Source: Sphingobacteriales bacterium UTBCD1 (GTDB lineage Bacteria; Bacteroidota; Bacteroidia; Chitinophagales; Chitinophagaceae). From it: a stretch of 64,000 nt of DNA. The position numbers were made by a program, and so were the translations under genes. This document shows positions 45,741-54,976 of this stretch, piece after piece. Location of the stretch: contig MWTC01000013.1 in the NCBI GenBank assembly GCA_002066995.1, positions 87,579 to 151,578 of the forward strand, written 5' to 3'. The notes under the pieces were generated by a model. The model saw nothing but the letters and a program-made list of their open reading frames with translations. It searched no databases and was not told the origin of the DNA. Numbering within the stretch: position 1 is the stretch's first letter; each line of letters opens with the position of its first letter.

Positions 45741-47888
45741 TTATAATGGCAAAAGAATTGAAAATTCTGTAAACTGCCCTTCTCTTGTATCCACAAAAAT
45801 CTCACCGCCATGAGCTTTTACAATATCATAGCTCAAAGATAAGCCTAACCCGGTACCCTCCCCGGCAGGTTTGGTCGTAAAGAAAGGTTGGAAAATCTTG
45901 TCCCTGGCTTTTTGCGGAATGCCGTTTCCGTTATCCCTGACTGTTATTTTAACCTGCTTTTCCATTTTCTTCGTTTTGATGGTTACTGAAGGGTGATAAC
46001 CCTCCCCGGCACTTTTCCTTTTTTCATTAACTGAATAAAAGGCATTGGTTATAAGATTCAGGATCACCCGCCCTATATCCTGCGCCACCACATTAATCTT
46101 TCCTATAGACTCATCAAAATCTGTTTCAAATTTTGCATTAAAGCTCTTATCTTTTGCACGAAGACCATGATAGCCCAACCGGAGGTATTCATCGCATAAA
46201 GCATTGATGTCTGCAGGCTCTTTTTGCCCGGAACTGCTGCGGCTGTGTTGTAACATACTTTTGACTATCCCGTCGGCACGTTTGCCATGATGATTTATTT
46301 TTTCCTCATTAGCAATTATATCATTGACAATCTCTTTTACATCAGCAAAATTTCCTTTATCCATTTCACCTTTCATCTCTGTAAGCAATTCCTTATTTAC
46401 CTCAGAAAAATTATTGACAAAATTCAGCGGATTTTGAATCTCATGGGCGATGCCGGCAGTGAGTTCTCCGAGGGATGCCATTTTTTCGGAATGAATGAGT
46501 TGGGCCTGTGTGGCTTGTAAGTTTACATGTGCTTCTTCCAAGGCCTGATAAGCGGCTTTTAATTCCGAAGCTTTTTTCAATTCTGTTTCTTTACGGGCAT
46601 TTTCCAACCGGAGTTCAAGCGTCTTTTTTATTTCTGATTCCAGGCTTTTGTAAGCAAAAGCAATTCTTTGCGAAAGAAAGACCGACATGGATAGCAATAT
46701 GGGCAATACGCCTGTAAGATAAATGAGTATATACCAGAGGGTAAGTGAAAAATTATTGGTAACGATTAAAATTAGAATCAATATCAAACTAATACTAAAT
46801 GCAGCAAAACCAACACCAATAATCCATGCTCCGGAAGTCCTTTTACGCATCGCAACAATTACAATCCTGATCATTTCTGCCAGCGATAGTATAAAAAGAA
46901 TTAGCGACAAAATAGGTACCAGTGCAAACCATGACCATATTGCAATACCCACCGAAGCAAAAAGGAAAAACCAGAATGAATTCGGGATTTTTTTATAAAA
47001 GAGTGAATAAAGGAATCTAAGGCCAACTACAGGCATTATTGCCAGGTAAGGCAACCATAGTCTTTTTAAAAACAGGGAAAAAACCGCATTGGGGTTACCA
47101 ACAGATTCATGTTCCAGAATTCCCCATAGAGCCAAAATCAGAGCAAATAAGGCAAAATAAAGATTGCTTTTTTCACGACGGTAGAAAAGAAACAATATGA
47201 AATGTATCAGTGCAAAAGTTAAGGGAATGGCTATCACCAAGGCTTCCAAAGACTTAAAAAATATTCCATGCTCCAGCATGGCTTTATTCACTTCATCCGG
47301 TTTGCCGATGGCCAGCTTAAAACCCAATGCACTTACAGTAGGAGGCCTGTTTTGCATAACATTAAACCCTGAGTAGCGGATAGCTAAAATATTTTCTTGT
47401 TGAGTAAAAACGATAAGCGGTGGAATAAGAGTGAGCGTATTTAAAGTAACTTCATTATTTTTTGAGGCTCCCACTTCTCCAAATCTTGCAAATAATTTTC
47501 CATTGAGATAAACCTCTGAAGCACCCGGTTGGCTGACATACAGTGACAATGGTTTATTTAGCAGAGAGGAATCAATAAGCAAATGAAGCCTGAACCATCC
47601 TATACCATTCCATCCACGCCCAGGTAAACTGTCAACATTCAAAGTGGTTTGTGTTTTCTCCCAGGCATTATCATCAAAATCAGGTTTTGTCCAAATGTCA
47701 GATGCAAAAACAGAATCACCCGCATGGTACTTCCAGTTGCCATTAATATCCAACGACATATTATTCAACCATGACAGATTTTTCAACATACTGTCCGTTA
47801 GAAAAAAATAATCCTTCTTCTCCTGAGCTATAAGTAATGGAGAAGTAAAAATGAAAACAAAAAGAATCAGCAATAATTTCTTTTTCAT
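45741..47888 (-). CDS. 7TMR-DISM-type sensor histidine kinase
   Basis: From the ATG at 47888 (MKKKLLLILFVFIFTSPLLIAQ, a signal peptide) this kinase has 715 residues. An extracellular jelly-roll-like domain follows (WTKPDFDDNAWEKTQ, GWNGIGWFRLHL, LSLYVSQPGASEVYLNG), then seven TM helices (about 215-405), a coiled coil, HisKA with H482 in GIAHEIQNPLNFVNNF and HATPase with NLITNAFYSV, VRDNGNGIP and [13 protein letters not shown]. The frame is open further upstream to 47951, but that part overlaps a decayed kinase and lacks a signal peptide. It is first in the run with the receiver and the receiver-cyclase, so it probably controls that cyclase. The ligand is unknown. Confidence 0.9.
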   Translation of the reverse strand: MKKKLLLILFVFIFTSPLLIAQEKKDYFFLTDSMLKNLSWLNNMSLDINGNWKYHAGDSVFASDIWTKPDFDDNAWEKTQTTLNVDSLPGRGWNGIGWFRLHLLIDSSLLNKPLSLYVSQPGASEVYLNGKLFARFGEVGASKNNEVTLNTLTLIPPLIVFTQQENILAIRYSGFNVMQNRPPTVSALGFKLAIGKPDEVNKAMLEHGIFFKSLEALVIAIPLTFALIHFILFLFYRREKSNLYFALFALILALWGILEHESVGNPNAVFSLFLKRLWLPYLAIMPVVGLRFLYSLFYKKIPNSFWFFLFASVGIAIWSWFALVPILSLILFILSLAEMIRIVIVAMRKRTSGAWIIGVGFAAFSISLILILILIVTNNFSLTLWYILIYLTGVLPILLSMSVFLSQRIAFAYKSLESEIKKTLELRLENARKETELKKASELKAAYQALEEAHVNLQATQAQLIHSEKMASLGELTAGIAHEIQNPLNFVNNFSEVNKELLTEMKGEMDKGNFADVKEIVNDIIANEEKINHHGKRADGIVKSMLQHSRSSSGQKEPADINALCDEYLRLGYHGLRAKDKSFNAKFETDFDESIGKINVVAQDIGRVILNLITNAFYSVNEKRKSAGEGYHPSVTIKTKKMEKQVKITVRDNGNGIPQKARDKIFQPFFTTKPAGEGTGLGLSLSYDIVKAHGGEIFVDTREGQFTEFSILLPL

Positions 47889-47908
47889 TTTCAAATTTTT
47901 TGTGTAAT

Positions 47909-48262
47909 CTAACCTATTGCCGGTAATATAACAAAAAATACAGCTCCCCATCCTGCCGCCTGCCCGACCGAGTCATTCAGGCCGGGACCGGAAGGGCGGG
48001 CCTTATCTTCTTTACCATTAACTTTTATCTCTACCCCATGTGCATTTACAATACCATAGCTCAAACTCAACCCTAATCCTGTTCCCTGTCCGGTTGGTTT
48101 GGTAGTAAAGAATGGCTGAAATATTTGGTTCATGATATTTTTTATAAATGCCGGTACCATTGTCTTTTGCAGGAATTTCAGCTACCTGCCTCCCAAAAGG
48201 GTTTTGTATTTCATGAGCAATGCCGGTAATGTGCTCCCAGGGAAAGGCTATTTGTTTTTCGC
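47909..48262 (-). pseudogene. Decayed histidine kinase (HisKA and HATPase remnants)
   Basis: Read on the minus strand, 48262 to about 48190 gives EKQIAFPWEHITGIAHEIQNP, a worn copy of the EK...ELTAGIAHEIQNP signature used by three other kinases here. It continues directly into [12 protein letters not shown], so about 130 residues of the kinase core are missing. A frameshift follows, and the other frame resumes with [20 protein letters not shown] and [12 protein letters not shown]. The tail is interrupted by about 20 GC-rich codons (47955-48003) before FFVILPAIG. No full-length gene can be rebuilt. Confidence 0.85.
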
Positions 48263-48742
48263 AGTACTGCTACATCTTTCGCTGAAGGATGAGATATTCC
48301 TTTAGTAAAAAATTCCCGGGGCGCCGGAAAAGTTCATTTTACTCTCCAATCTTCAAAAATGATCCTGTGATCCCATGATATCTCTTGTTTTTCTGCGGTG
48401 TCGCTTTTTTATTTCATACGCCGGGAAAGCGCCCTGGCAACACCACTGGCAGTGACTGATAAAAGAAAAGATAAAATACCCGGGCCCTATGGCAGAACCA
48501 GCATTGATCTCGTGATTTCAATCTGCGCCCTGCACTTTCCAAATATTCACCCGACCCCATTAGTTCCCGGCTGAAATTCCTGAATAAGATCAAATACTAA
48601 TATATGCCGTTCTATCCTATGCCCTGAATAAACGATAAACAACAAGGAAAACAATCTCTCGATTTTTACTCCTAACTTCAATTCAGGATTTATTATTTTG
48701 CCAATACATTACAAGAAATTACAGGATATATACAGGTAGTAT
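48263..48742. other. Intergenic region between the kinase pseudogene and the ABC exporter
   Basis: About 480 bases contain no convincing reading frame, RNA gene or terminator. The part next to the pseudogene may be further decayed kinase sequence, but I could not recognise motifs in it. Confidence 0.45.
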
Positions 48743-50581
48743 ATGGAATCATCTCCTCAACATTCTTCTGTGGAAAAGATCAGCCCGAAGCAGCGTTCAT
48801 TATTCGGCCTGGTCATCTGGGCTATAGGGCTTTCCCGCCCATACCGTAAGATGGTTTATATAATTCTTGCTGCCATGGTTGTGGAAGCGCTGATAGGGCT
48901 GGCAAGTCCCTGGCCATTGAAAATTGTAATTGATAATGTGGTCGGTCATCATCCGCTGCCCGGGATGCTCCAATGGATGGATGTAATTTTTCCGGAAGAG
49001 AAAAAGATACAGCTGGCCGCAGTTGCCGCAATCAGCTTTGTCGCCATTACAGCCATTGGCGCAATTGCAGGCTACCTCGACAACTATTATAATGAAAAAG
49101 TAGCCCAGTATATTGCAGATGACCTTCGCAAAAAAATGTATCATCACCTGCAACACCTGTCCCTGTCTTATTATGATTCGCACCAAACAGGAAAGTTGTT
49201 AAGCACTATCACTACCGATGTATCTACCGTGCAGGATTTTGCATCATCCACTCTTTTAAACATACTGGTGGATGCGCTCACCATAGCAGGTATGATAGGA
49301 ATTATGTTTTATCTTGACTCCGACTTTACATTAGTGGCTCTTGCAGTGGCTCCCTTCCTGCTTCTTTTTGTAGCCCGTTTCAAGAAAACAATGAAGAAAG
49401 CCACTCATGAAGTACGCAAAGACCAGAGCAATATGTTCGTTGTGTTGCAAAAAGGCCTTGAATCCATCCGGGCAGTTAATGCTTTTGGCCGGCAGGACTA
49501 TGAAGAAGACAGGTTAAAAAAAGTAAGTGATGAGACTGTGCATGCTGCATTAAAAGCAAAAAAGGTAAAATCGGTCATTTCTCCTGTAGTGGCAATAACG
49601 GTAGCCACCTGTACCGCTTTTGTACTCTGGCGGGGAGCCCACCTCGTATTGAATGGCGTAATGACAGTAGGCGCTCTTACCGTTTTTCTCTGGTACATGA
49701 GTAAATTTTTCAGCCCGGTGCAGGACCTTGCAAAAATGACAAGTACTATTGCCCAAACCAGCGTGGCATTGGAGCGAATCCAGTCTATCCTTGAAACAAA
49801 TGCTATAACACCGGAAAAAGCCAATGCAATCTGCCCGCAGAAGATAGAAGGCGAGATATTTTTTGAAAATGTTTCCTTTGCTTATAACACGGATAGCCCT
49901 TTAATTAAAAATTTTAACCTTAAAATAGAGTATGGCCAGCGTATCGGTATTTGCGGACATACCGGCAGTGGAAAGTCAACTATTGTGGGACTTATTGCAC
50001 GGTTTTACGATCCTGTGTCGGGCAGAATACTGATAGACGGAACAGACATTTCCGATTTCACTATTGTAGGGCTCCGCAATCAGCTCGGATTTGTAATGCA
50101 GGATACCGTGTTGTTCTATGGATCTATCATGGAAAATATTGCATACGGAAAACCTGACGCCACGGAGGAAGAAATTATTGAAGCCGCAAAACTTGCCCAT
50201 GCAGATGAATTTATCAGCAAGATGCCGCATGGCTACCAGACACTTGTTGGCGAAAGAGGCGTAACTCTTTCCGGTGGCCAAAGACAACGTATCGGTATCG
50301 CAAGAGCGCTGATCCGAAACTCCCCGATACTGATCCTGGATGAACCCACTTCATCGCTCGACTCCGAATCTGAAAAAGTGGTCATGAAAGCACTGGAGAA
50401 TTTAATGTCAGGGCGTACCGTTATTATCATTGCACACCGCCTTACCACTATACGGGATGCCGATAAAATTGTGGTTCTTGACAATGGCGTCATTGCGGAA
50501 TCAGGTACCCATGAAGAACTGTTGCAGAAAGGCAATATTTATGCAGACCTGTACCATACGCAGGCATTGGCCGGTTCATAA
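48743..50581 (+). CDS. ABC exporter, fused membrane and ATPase domains (MsbA-like)
   Basis: This 612-residue protein is a type IV-fold ABC exporter half-transporter. The membrane domain (about residues 25-335) has six helices, with GLASPWPLKIVIDNVVG and the coupling segment YYDSHQTGKLLSTITTD. The ATPase domain (about 370-610) shows Walker A GHTGSGKST, Q-loop FVMQDTVLFYG, signature LSGGQRQRIGIARAL, Walker B LILDEPTSSLD and H-loop IIAHRLTTI. It should work as a homodimer in the inner membrane. The substrate cannot be read from the sequence; lipids, peptides or drugs are all possible. A phospholipase D-like gene follows 62 bases downstream on the same strand, which may hint at lipid metabolism. 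Confidence 0.95.
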   Translation: MESSPQHSSVEKISPKQRSLFGLVIWAIGLSRPYRKMVYIILAAMVVEALIGLASPWPLKIVIDNVVGHHPLPGMLQWMDVIFPEEKKIQLAAVAAISFVAITAIGAIAGYLDNYYNEKVAQYIADDLRKKMYHHLQHLSLSYYDSHQTGKLLSTITTDVSTVQDFASSTLLNILVDALTIAGMIGIMFYLDSDFTLVALAVAPFLLLFVARFKKTMKKATHEVRKDQSNMFVVLQKGLESIRAVNAFGRQDYEEDRLKKVSDETVHAALKAKKVKSVISPVVAITVATCTAFVLWRGAHLVLNGVMTVGALTVFLWYMSKFFSPVQDLAKMTSTIAQTSVALERIQSILETNAITPEKANAICPQKIEGEIFFENVSFAYNTDSPLIKNFNLKIEYGQRIGICGHTGSGKSTIVGLIARFYDPVSGRILIDGTDISDFTIVGLRNQLGFVMQDTVLFYGSIMENIAYGKPDATEEEIIEAAKLAHADEFISKMPHGYQTLVGERGVTLSGGQRQRIGIARALIRNSPILILDEPTSSLDSESEKVVMKALENLMSGRTVIIIAHRLTTIRDADKIVVLDNGVIAESGTHEELLQKGNIYADLYHTQALAGS

Positions 50582-50643
50582 TATTTTTGAACTGGGTAAG
50601 AATCATTAAATTTATACACGAAACAAAACTACACACCATTTAA

Positions 50644-51684
50644 ATGTCTCACCGCTCCATAATTATTTTGCCGGATGATACAGGAAAAGAGATCATTGAT
50701 GCCATTAATAATGCTAATGACAGTTTACTGATAAAAATGTTTTTATTTTCCGATGCAGAGCTTATTCAGGCTGTAATTGCTGCAAAACAAAGAGGCGTGT
50801 CAGTGAAAGTAATGCTTAACCCGGCACGCAGAACCGGCGAAGAAGAAAATGAGGATACAAGGAAACTACTGGAAACTGCAGGAATAGAAGTGAGAGATTC
50901 CAACCCTGATTTTACCATTACCCATGAAAAATCAATGGTAGTTGATGATAAGGTCGCATTCATAAAATCATTGAACTGGGAACATAAGAATTTTGTTGAA
51001 ACACGTGATTATGCCATTATCACCCATCATCCCGATGAAGTAAAAGAAGTGATTTTATGTTTTGATGCTGACTGGCACAGAAAAGTTTTTGAACCGGGAG
51101 ATGATCTCAAACTTATCTGGTGCAGCAATAACGGAAGAACAAGAATAGCCCGCTTTATTGATGAAGCAAAGCATACCCTTTTTGTACAAAACGAACGGTT
51201 CCAGGACCTGGTGATCATAGAACGCATTGTACATGCTGCATCCAGAGGGGTAAAAGTGCATGTAATGGCAAGACCTCCCCACACTCTGAAAATGGACAAA
51301 TTAGTAGAAGGTGTAGGCGGGTTGCGCATCATGGATGATGTAGGTATTAAAATTCATAAACTGAAACACCTGAAACTTCACGGCAAAATGCTGCTCGCTG
51401 ATGATTGCAGGGCTATTGTCGGATCTATCAACCTTTCCCCGGGAAGTTTTGACCATCGCAGGGAGCTTGCTATAGAAGTACACGATGCCCCGGTAGTGGA
51501 AAGATTAAAAAAAATTGCCCGCCATGATTGGGAAAATTCCCACCCGCTTGACCTGTCAGAAAGAGGATTGGTGGAAGACCTGCAGGATTCCGGGCAGACG
51601 GCAATTGAAAAGCTCGTACTCGATGATGAACCCAAAGAGAAACACCACAATAAACATCACAAGCATCATAAACATAAAAAGTAA
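50644..51684 (+). CDS. Phospholipase D-like protein (cardiolipin synthase-like) with His-rich tail
   Basis: This 346-residue protein contains two PLD-type HxKxxxxD motifs: HEKSMVVDD near residue 99 and HGKMLLADD near residue 243, the second followed by GSINLSPGSFDHRRE. The two halves would form a single active site, as in cardiolipin synthases and PLD-type nucleases. No N-terminal TM helices are seen, unlike classical cardiolipin synthases, so it may be cytoplasmic or peripheral. The last residues (KEKHHNKHHKHHKHKK) are almost all His and Lys, a possible metal- or nucleic-acid-binding tail. Whether it acts on phospholipid or DNA is open. The order ABC-PLD suggests co-transcription. Confidence 0.87.
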   Translation: MSHRSIIILPDDTGKEIIDAINNANDSLLIKMFLFSDAELIQAVIAAKQRGVSVKVMLNPARRTGEEENEDTRKLLETAGIEVRDSNPDFTITHEKSMVVDDKVAFIKSLNWEHKNFVETRDYAIITHHPDEVKEVILCFDADWHRKVFEPGDDLKLIWCSNNGRTRIARFIDEAKHTLFVQNERFQDLVIIERIVHAASRGVKVHVMARPPHTLKMDKLVEGVGGLRIMDDVGIKIHKLKHLKLHGKMLLADDCRAIVGSINLSPGSFDHRRELAIEVHDAPVVERLKKIARHDWENSHPLDLSERGLVEDLQDSGQTAIEKLVLDDEPKEKHHNKHHKHHKHKK

Positions 51685-51813
51685 AAAGAAGGCAACATCA
51701 TCCCGGTAAACGCAGGTGTGCCTATCCGGCATGGAAATTTTTTTTACAATTCTTTCTTTTTAAGACTGTTTAAAAATGCTTAACTTTTTTTCCTGATCAA
51801 TAAACTACATATC

Positions 51814-52848
51814 ATGCAAAAATATATCCTGCTTTTGTTCCTGCTGGGTTTTGCAAAATCACAGGCGGTATTTTGCCAAACCTATCAATTTGACAAAATA
51901 TCATTTTTTGAAGACACCTCTTTAATAAATGCTACGCTGACCACCGACCTGGTGCACCTGGAGCGGCAACGCAACAAGGAAGGAAAACAGTACCCGGGGC
52001 ATTTTCTGATCTCCCTTCCGGGCGATAACATCCTGGATGCCCCTGTCATACTGGAACTGAGAGGGCATATTAGAAAAGTGATATGCGATATTCCACCCAT
52101 AAAAATCAACTTTAAAAGTCAGAAGAATTCTGAACTTCATAAGTTGGGCTCACTCAAAATGGTCAATCAGTGTAAAGTCTCAAAAACCTATGAAGACTAT
52201 TTAATAAGAGAGTACCTGATATATAAAATGTACAACCTCATCACCGATGCAAGTTTCCGGGTGCGCCTGATGAAACTGACACTTACTGACAGCAGCAATA
52301 ATAAAAAGCCGCAGCCGGAATATGCTTTCCTTGTGGAAGATGTTAAAGATCTTGCCAAGAGGAATAAGTGCCGGGAACTAATTAATGCAAAAGTGGACCC
52401 AAGAGAAACAGACCGGAGGCAAATGACTATCGTTGCTATTTTTGAATACATGATTGGAAATACCGACTGGGGCATTTCTGTAAATCATAACACCAGGCTG
52501 ATAATTCCGGCTACTGATTCAGTTTCCCGTCCTTTCGTTATACCCTACGACTTTGATTATTCAGGACTGGTGAATGCCGATTATGCCGTTCCGGATGAAA
52601 ACCTGGGCATTGCAAATGTCCGGGAACGTTTATATCGTGGATTTCCCCGCACGATGGAAGAACTGAATGAGGTACTCGGCATTTTCAAAAAGCAAAAAGA
52701 TGCTATTTATGACCTGATCAAAAACTGCGGCATGCTCTCCTCGTCAAGTAAAAAAGACATGACCCGCTATCTTGACCCATTTTTTGAAACAATCAATGAT
52801 CCATACAGTGTAAAAGATATTTTCATTAACAGCGCAAGGAACAATTAG
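51814..52848 (+). CDS. Secreted protein of unknown function, possibly CotH-kinase-like
   Basis: This 344-residue protein has a signal peptide (YILLLFLLGFAKSQAVFC) and no recognised T9SS tail. The middle part includes YEDYLIREYLIYKMYNLITDAS, FLVEDVKDLAKRN, FEYMIGNTDWGISVNHN and IPYDFDYSG. The spacing of an N-x-D segment before a D-x-D segment recalls atypical kinases of the CotH/HipA kind, where those residues bind ATP and metal. The match is weak and I would not assign a function on it. It follows the PLD-like gene by 129 bases and converges with the TPR kinase gene. Confidence 0.6.
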   Translation: MQKYILLLFLLGFAKSQAVFCQTYQFDKISFFEDTSLINATLTTDLVHLERQRNKEGKQYPGHFLISLPGDNILDAPVILELRGHIRKVICDIPPIKINFKSQKNSELHKLGSLKMVNQCKVSKTYEDYLIREYLIYKMYNLITDASFRVRLMKLTLTDSSNNKKPQPEYAFLVEDVKDLAKRNKCRELINAKVDPRETDRRQMTIVAIFEYMIGNTDWGISVNHNTRLIIPATDSVSRPFVIPYDFDYSGLVNADYAVPDENLGIANVRERLYRGFPRTMEELNEVLGIFKKQKDAIYDLIKNCGMLSSSSKKDMTRYLDPFFETINDPYSVKDIFINSARNN

Positions 52849-52966
52849 TTTTTGCGGCAACAGCTTAAATAAATCCTCTGCAAGATGGCTGCAAGCCCGA
52901 TATTCTCAACCTGACTATAACCGGTTTAATTGTAAAATACGCTGCACACTGAAAGGAAAGTGCAAT

Positions 52967-54967
52967 TTATGCAACAGGCAATTGAATAATAAACTCAGTT
53001 CCTGTCTTTCCCCCGGAGAGGCTTTTTACTTTTATTTCTCCTCCATGCACTTTCACTATATCATAACTCAAACTCAGCCCTAATCCCGTTCCCTGCCCGG
53101 CAGGCTTTGTTGTAAAGAAAGGCTGAAAAATTTTGTCTTTAATCGCATCAGGAATTCCCGGGCCATTATCTCTTATAGTTATCAAAATTTTATCTCCTTC
53201 TCTTTTTGTACTCACCCATACTGTGGGATCCCGTTTTCTTTCAGCATCCCTGAACTTCTCTTCGGCAGGCAGCAGAGCTGCATAAAAAGCATTGTTGATC
53301 AGATTTAAAATCACTCTTCCGATATCCTGGGGTACAAGGCTTATTTTTCCGATCGCAGGGTCAAATTCCGTTTCATATTTCACATTAAAGGATTTGTCTT
53401 TGGCCCTTAAACCATGATAGGACAATCGCAAATATTCATCGCACAAAGCATTGATGTCTGTGAGTACTTTTTGCCCTGTGCTTTTTCGTGAATGCTGCAA
53501 CATGCCTTTTATTATTGACGAAGCTCTTTGGCCGTGGTAGTTGATTTTTTCAGAATTGTCCATAACATTACGGATCAGGTCATTTTGCAGATGATCATCC
53601 CTTTCTTCTTCCGGTTTTGAGCGTTCTGTTTTCAGTTCTTCCAGCAGTTCCTTGTTGACCTCCGAAAAATTATTGACAAAATTCAGTGGATTCTGAATCT
53701 CATGAGCAATACCTGCGGTCAATTCTCCGAGAGAAGCCATTTTTTCGGATTGGATGAGTTGTTGTTGCGCTGATTTTAATTCCGAATAAGCTTTTTCCAC
53801 ATTCCTTTTTTCTTTTTGCAGTAACTCATTTGATTTTCTTTTCCGCTGGTTATTTCTTAAAAGAATAAATACTAACAGAAGAAAAACTCCCAGCCCGGAA
53901 ATAAGCGCTGCATATCTTATCCTGTTTCTGTATTGTTCCTGTTTCTGTTCCAGTTTTGTCTGGTTTTGCTGTTCCTGCAACACCAGCAATTGCATTCGGT
54001 TTAATTTATCCGGGCCATATAAGCTATCCTTCATTTCATTGGCAATTTCCAAGTAAAACAGAACACTGTCAATTTTTTGTTTTTTCCTGAACAATCCTGC
54101 CAAAGAGTTGCCGGCTTCCATCATTTCTCTTTTCCCCTGCAGCGCCTGTGCATTTTCCATTGCTTGCCGGGAATAAAAAAAAGCGCTGTCATACTGCTGC
54201 TTATTTTCAAATATGTCAGCAATCTTAACCTGGGTTGTACTTGTATTCAGCTTATCGCCGATGCGGTTTGAAAACAATATGGATTCATTATAATATTTTA
54301 AAGCAGAATCATACTCCTTTTTTTGTGCATATCCACCTCCTAAATGTTGTAAAATAAATCCCGGAGAATGTATGCCTTCTTTGTGATATCTATTCATCTT
54401 TTCATAAGCCATTTTGTAGAAATAAAAAGCTGAGTCAGGCTTGTTCAGATAATTATATGCATCGCCGAAAATAGAAAGAGCAAAACCGCTTGTGTACGTG
54501 CCATTTATATCCTTATCAATTTCAAGAGCAGACTTAAGATATTGCCATGCTTGCGTATATTGGCCCAGGTTTAAATAAACAAGCCCCACTGAGCTGAGAT
54601 TCGTTATTTCACTAAAAGGATCTTTCATCTCCTTGTTAATGGCGATGGCATCTAAAGCAGACCTGATAGACTGCGGATAGTCGCCTAAGAATTGAAATGA
54701 CATGGAGAGTACTATTAAAGCTTCGGCTTGTCCCCGTTTATAATTTAATTCCTGTGCAAGGTCAAGCGCTTTTTCAGCAATGATCCTTCCGGAATTTGCG
54801 TTATTAAAAGTGACTTTTACAGCTGTTACTACCAAATAATTTACCCCGCTGGTATCATGTGTTGCCTGATTGATAACAGAATCGGGGTTTTGAGCTTCGC
54901 TATATTGACCGTATGCATTGAACGCCGCAGGAACTAATAAAACAATAATTAAAAGGCAAAATTTCAT
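52967..54967 (-). CDS. TPR-type sensor histidine kinase
   Basis: This 666-residue kinase has a signal peptide (LLIIVLLVPAAFNAYGQ) and a helical TPR-rich region (about residues 45-320: GQAEALIVLSMSFQFLGDY, NLGQYTQAWQYLKSALEID, YNYLNKPDSAFYFYKMAYEKM, KKEYDSALKYYNESI). A TM helix (YAALISGLGVFLLLVFILL) and coiled coil follow, then HisKA with H422 in GIAHEIQNPLNFVNNF and HATPase with NLINNAFYA, RDNGPGIPDAI and [13 protein letters not shown]. TPRs in such kinases probably sense protein partners in the periplasm. It starts 9 bases after the giant kinase at 54977, so the two should share a transcript. No response regulator is nearby. Confidence 0.93.
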   Translation of the reverse strand: MKFCLLIIVLLVPAAFNAYGQYSEAQNPDSVINQATHDTSGVNYLVVTAVKVTFNNANSGRIIAEKALDLAQELNYKRGQAEALIVLSMSFQFLGDYPQSIRSALDAIAINKEMKDPFSEITNLSSVGLVYLNLGQYTQAWQYLKSALEIDKDINGTYTSGFALSIFGDAYNYLNKPDSAFYFYKMAYEKMNRYHKEGIHSPGFILQHLGGGYAQKKEYDSALKYYNESILFSNRIGDKLNTSTTQVKIADIFENKQQYDSAFFYSRQAMENAQALQGKREMMEAGNSLAGLFRKKQKIDSVLFYLEIANEMKDSLYGPDKLNRMQLLVLQEQQNQTKLEQKQEQYRNRIRYAALISGLGVFLLLVFILLRNNQRKRKSNELLQKEKRNVEKAYSELKSAQQQLIQSEKMASLGELTAGIAHEIQNPLNFVNNFSEVNKELLEELKTERSKPEEERDDHLQNDLIRNVMDNSEKINYHGQRASSIIKGMLQHSRKSTGQKVLTDINALCDEYLRLSYHGLRAKDKSFNVKYETEFDPAIGKISLVPQDIGRVILNLINNAFYAALLPAEEKFRDAERKRDPTVWVSTKREGDKILITIRDNGPGIPDAIKDKIFQPFFTTKPAGQGTGLGLSLSYDIVKVHGGEIKVKSLSGGKTGTEFIIQLPVA

Positions 54968-54976
54968 AAAACAAAT

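Noticed and set aside
47889..47951. Longer N terminus of the 7TM kinase
   Set aside because: It would put 21 residues before a clear signal peptide and overlaps the pseudogene tail.
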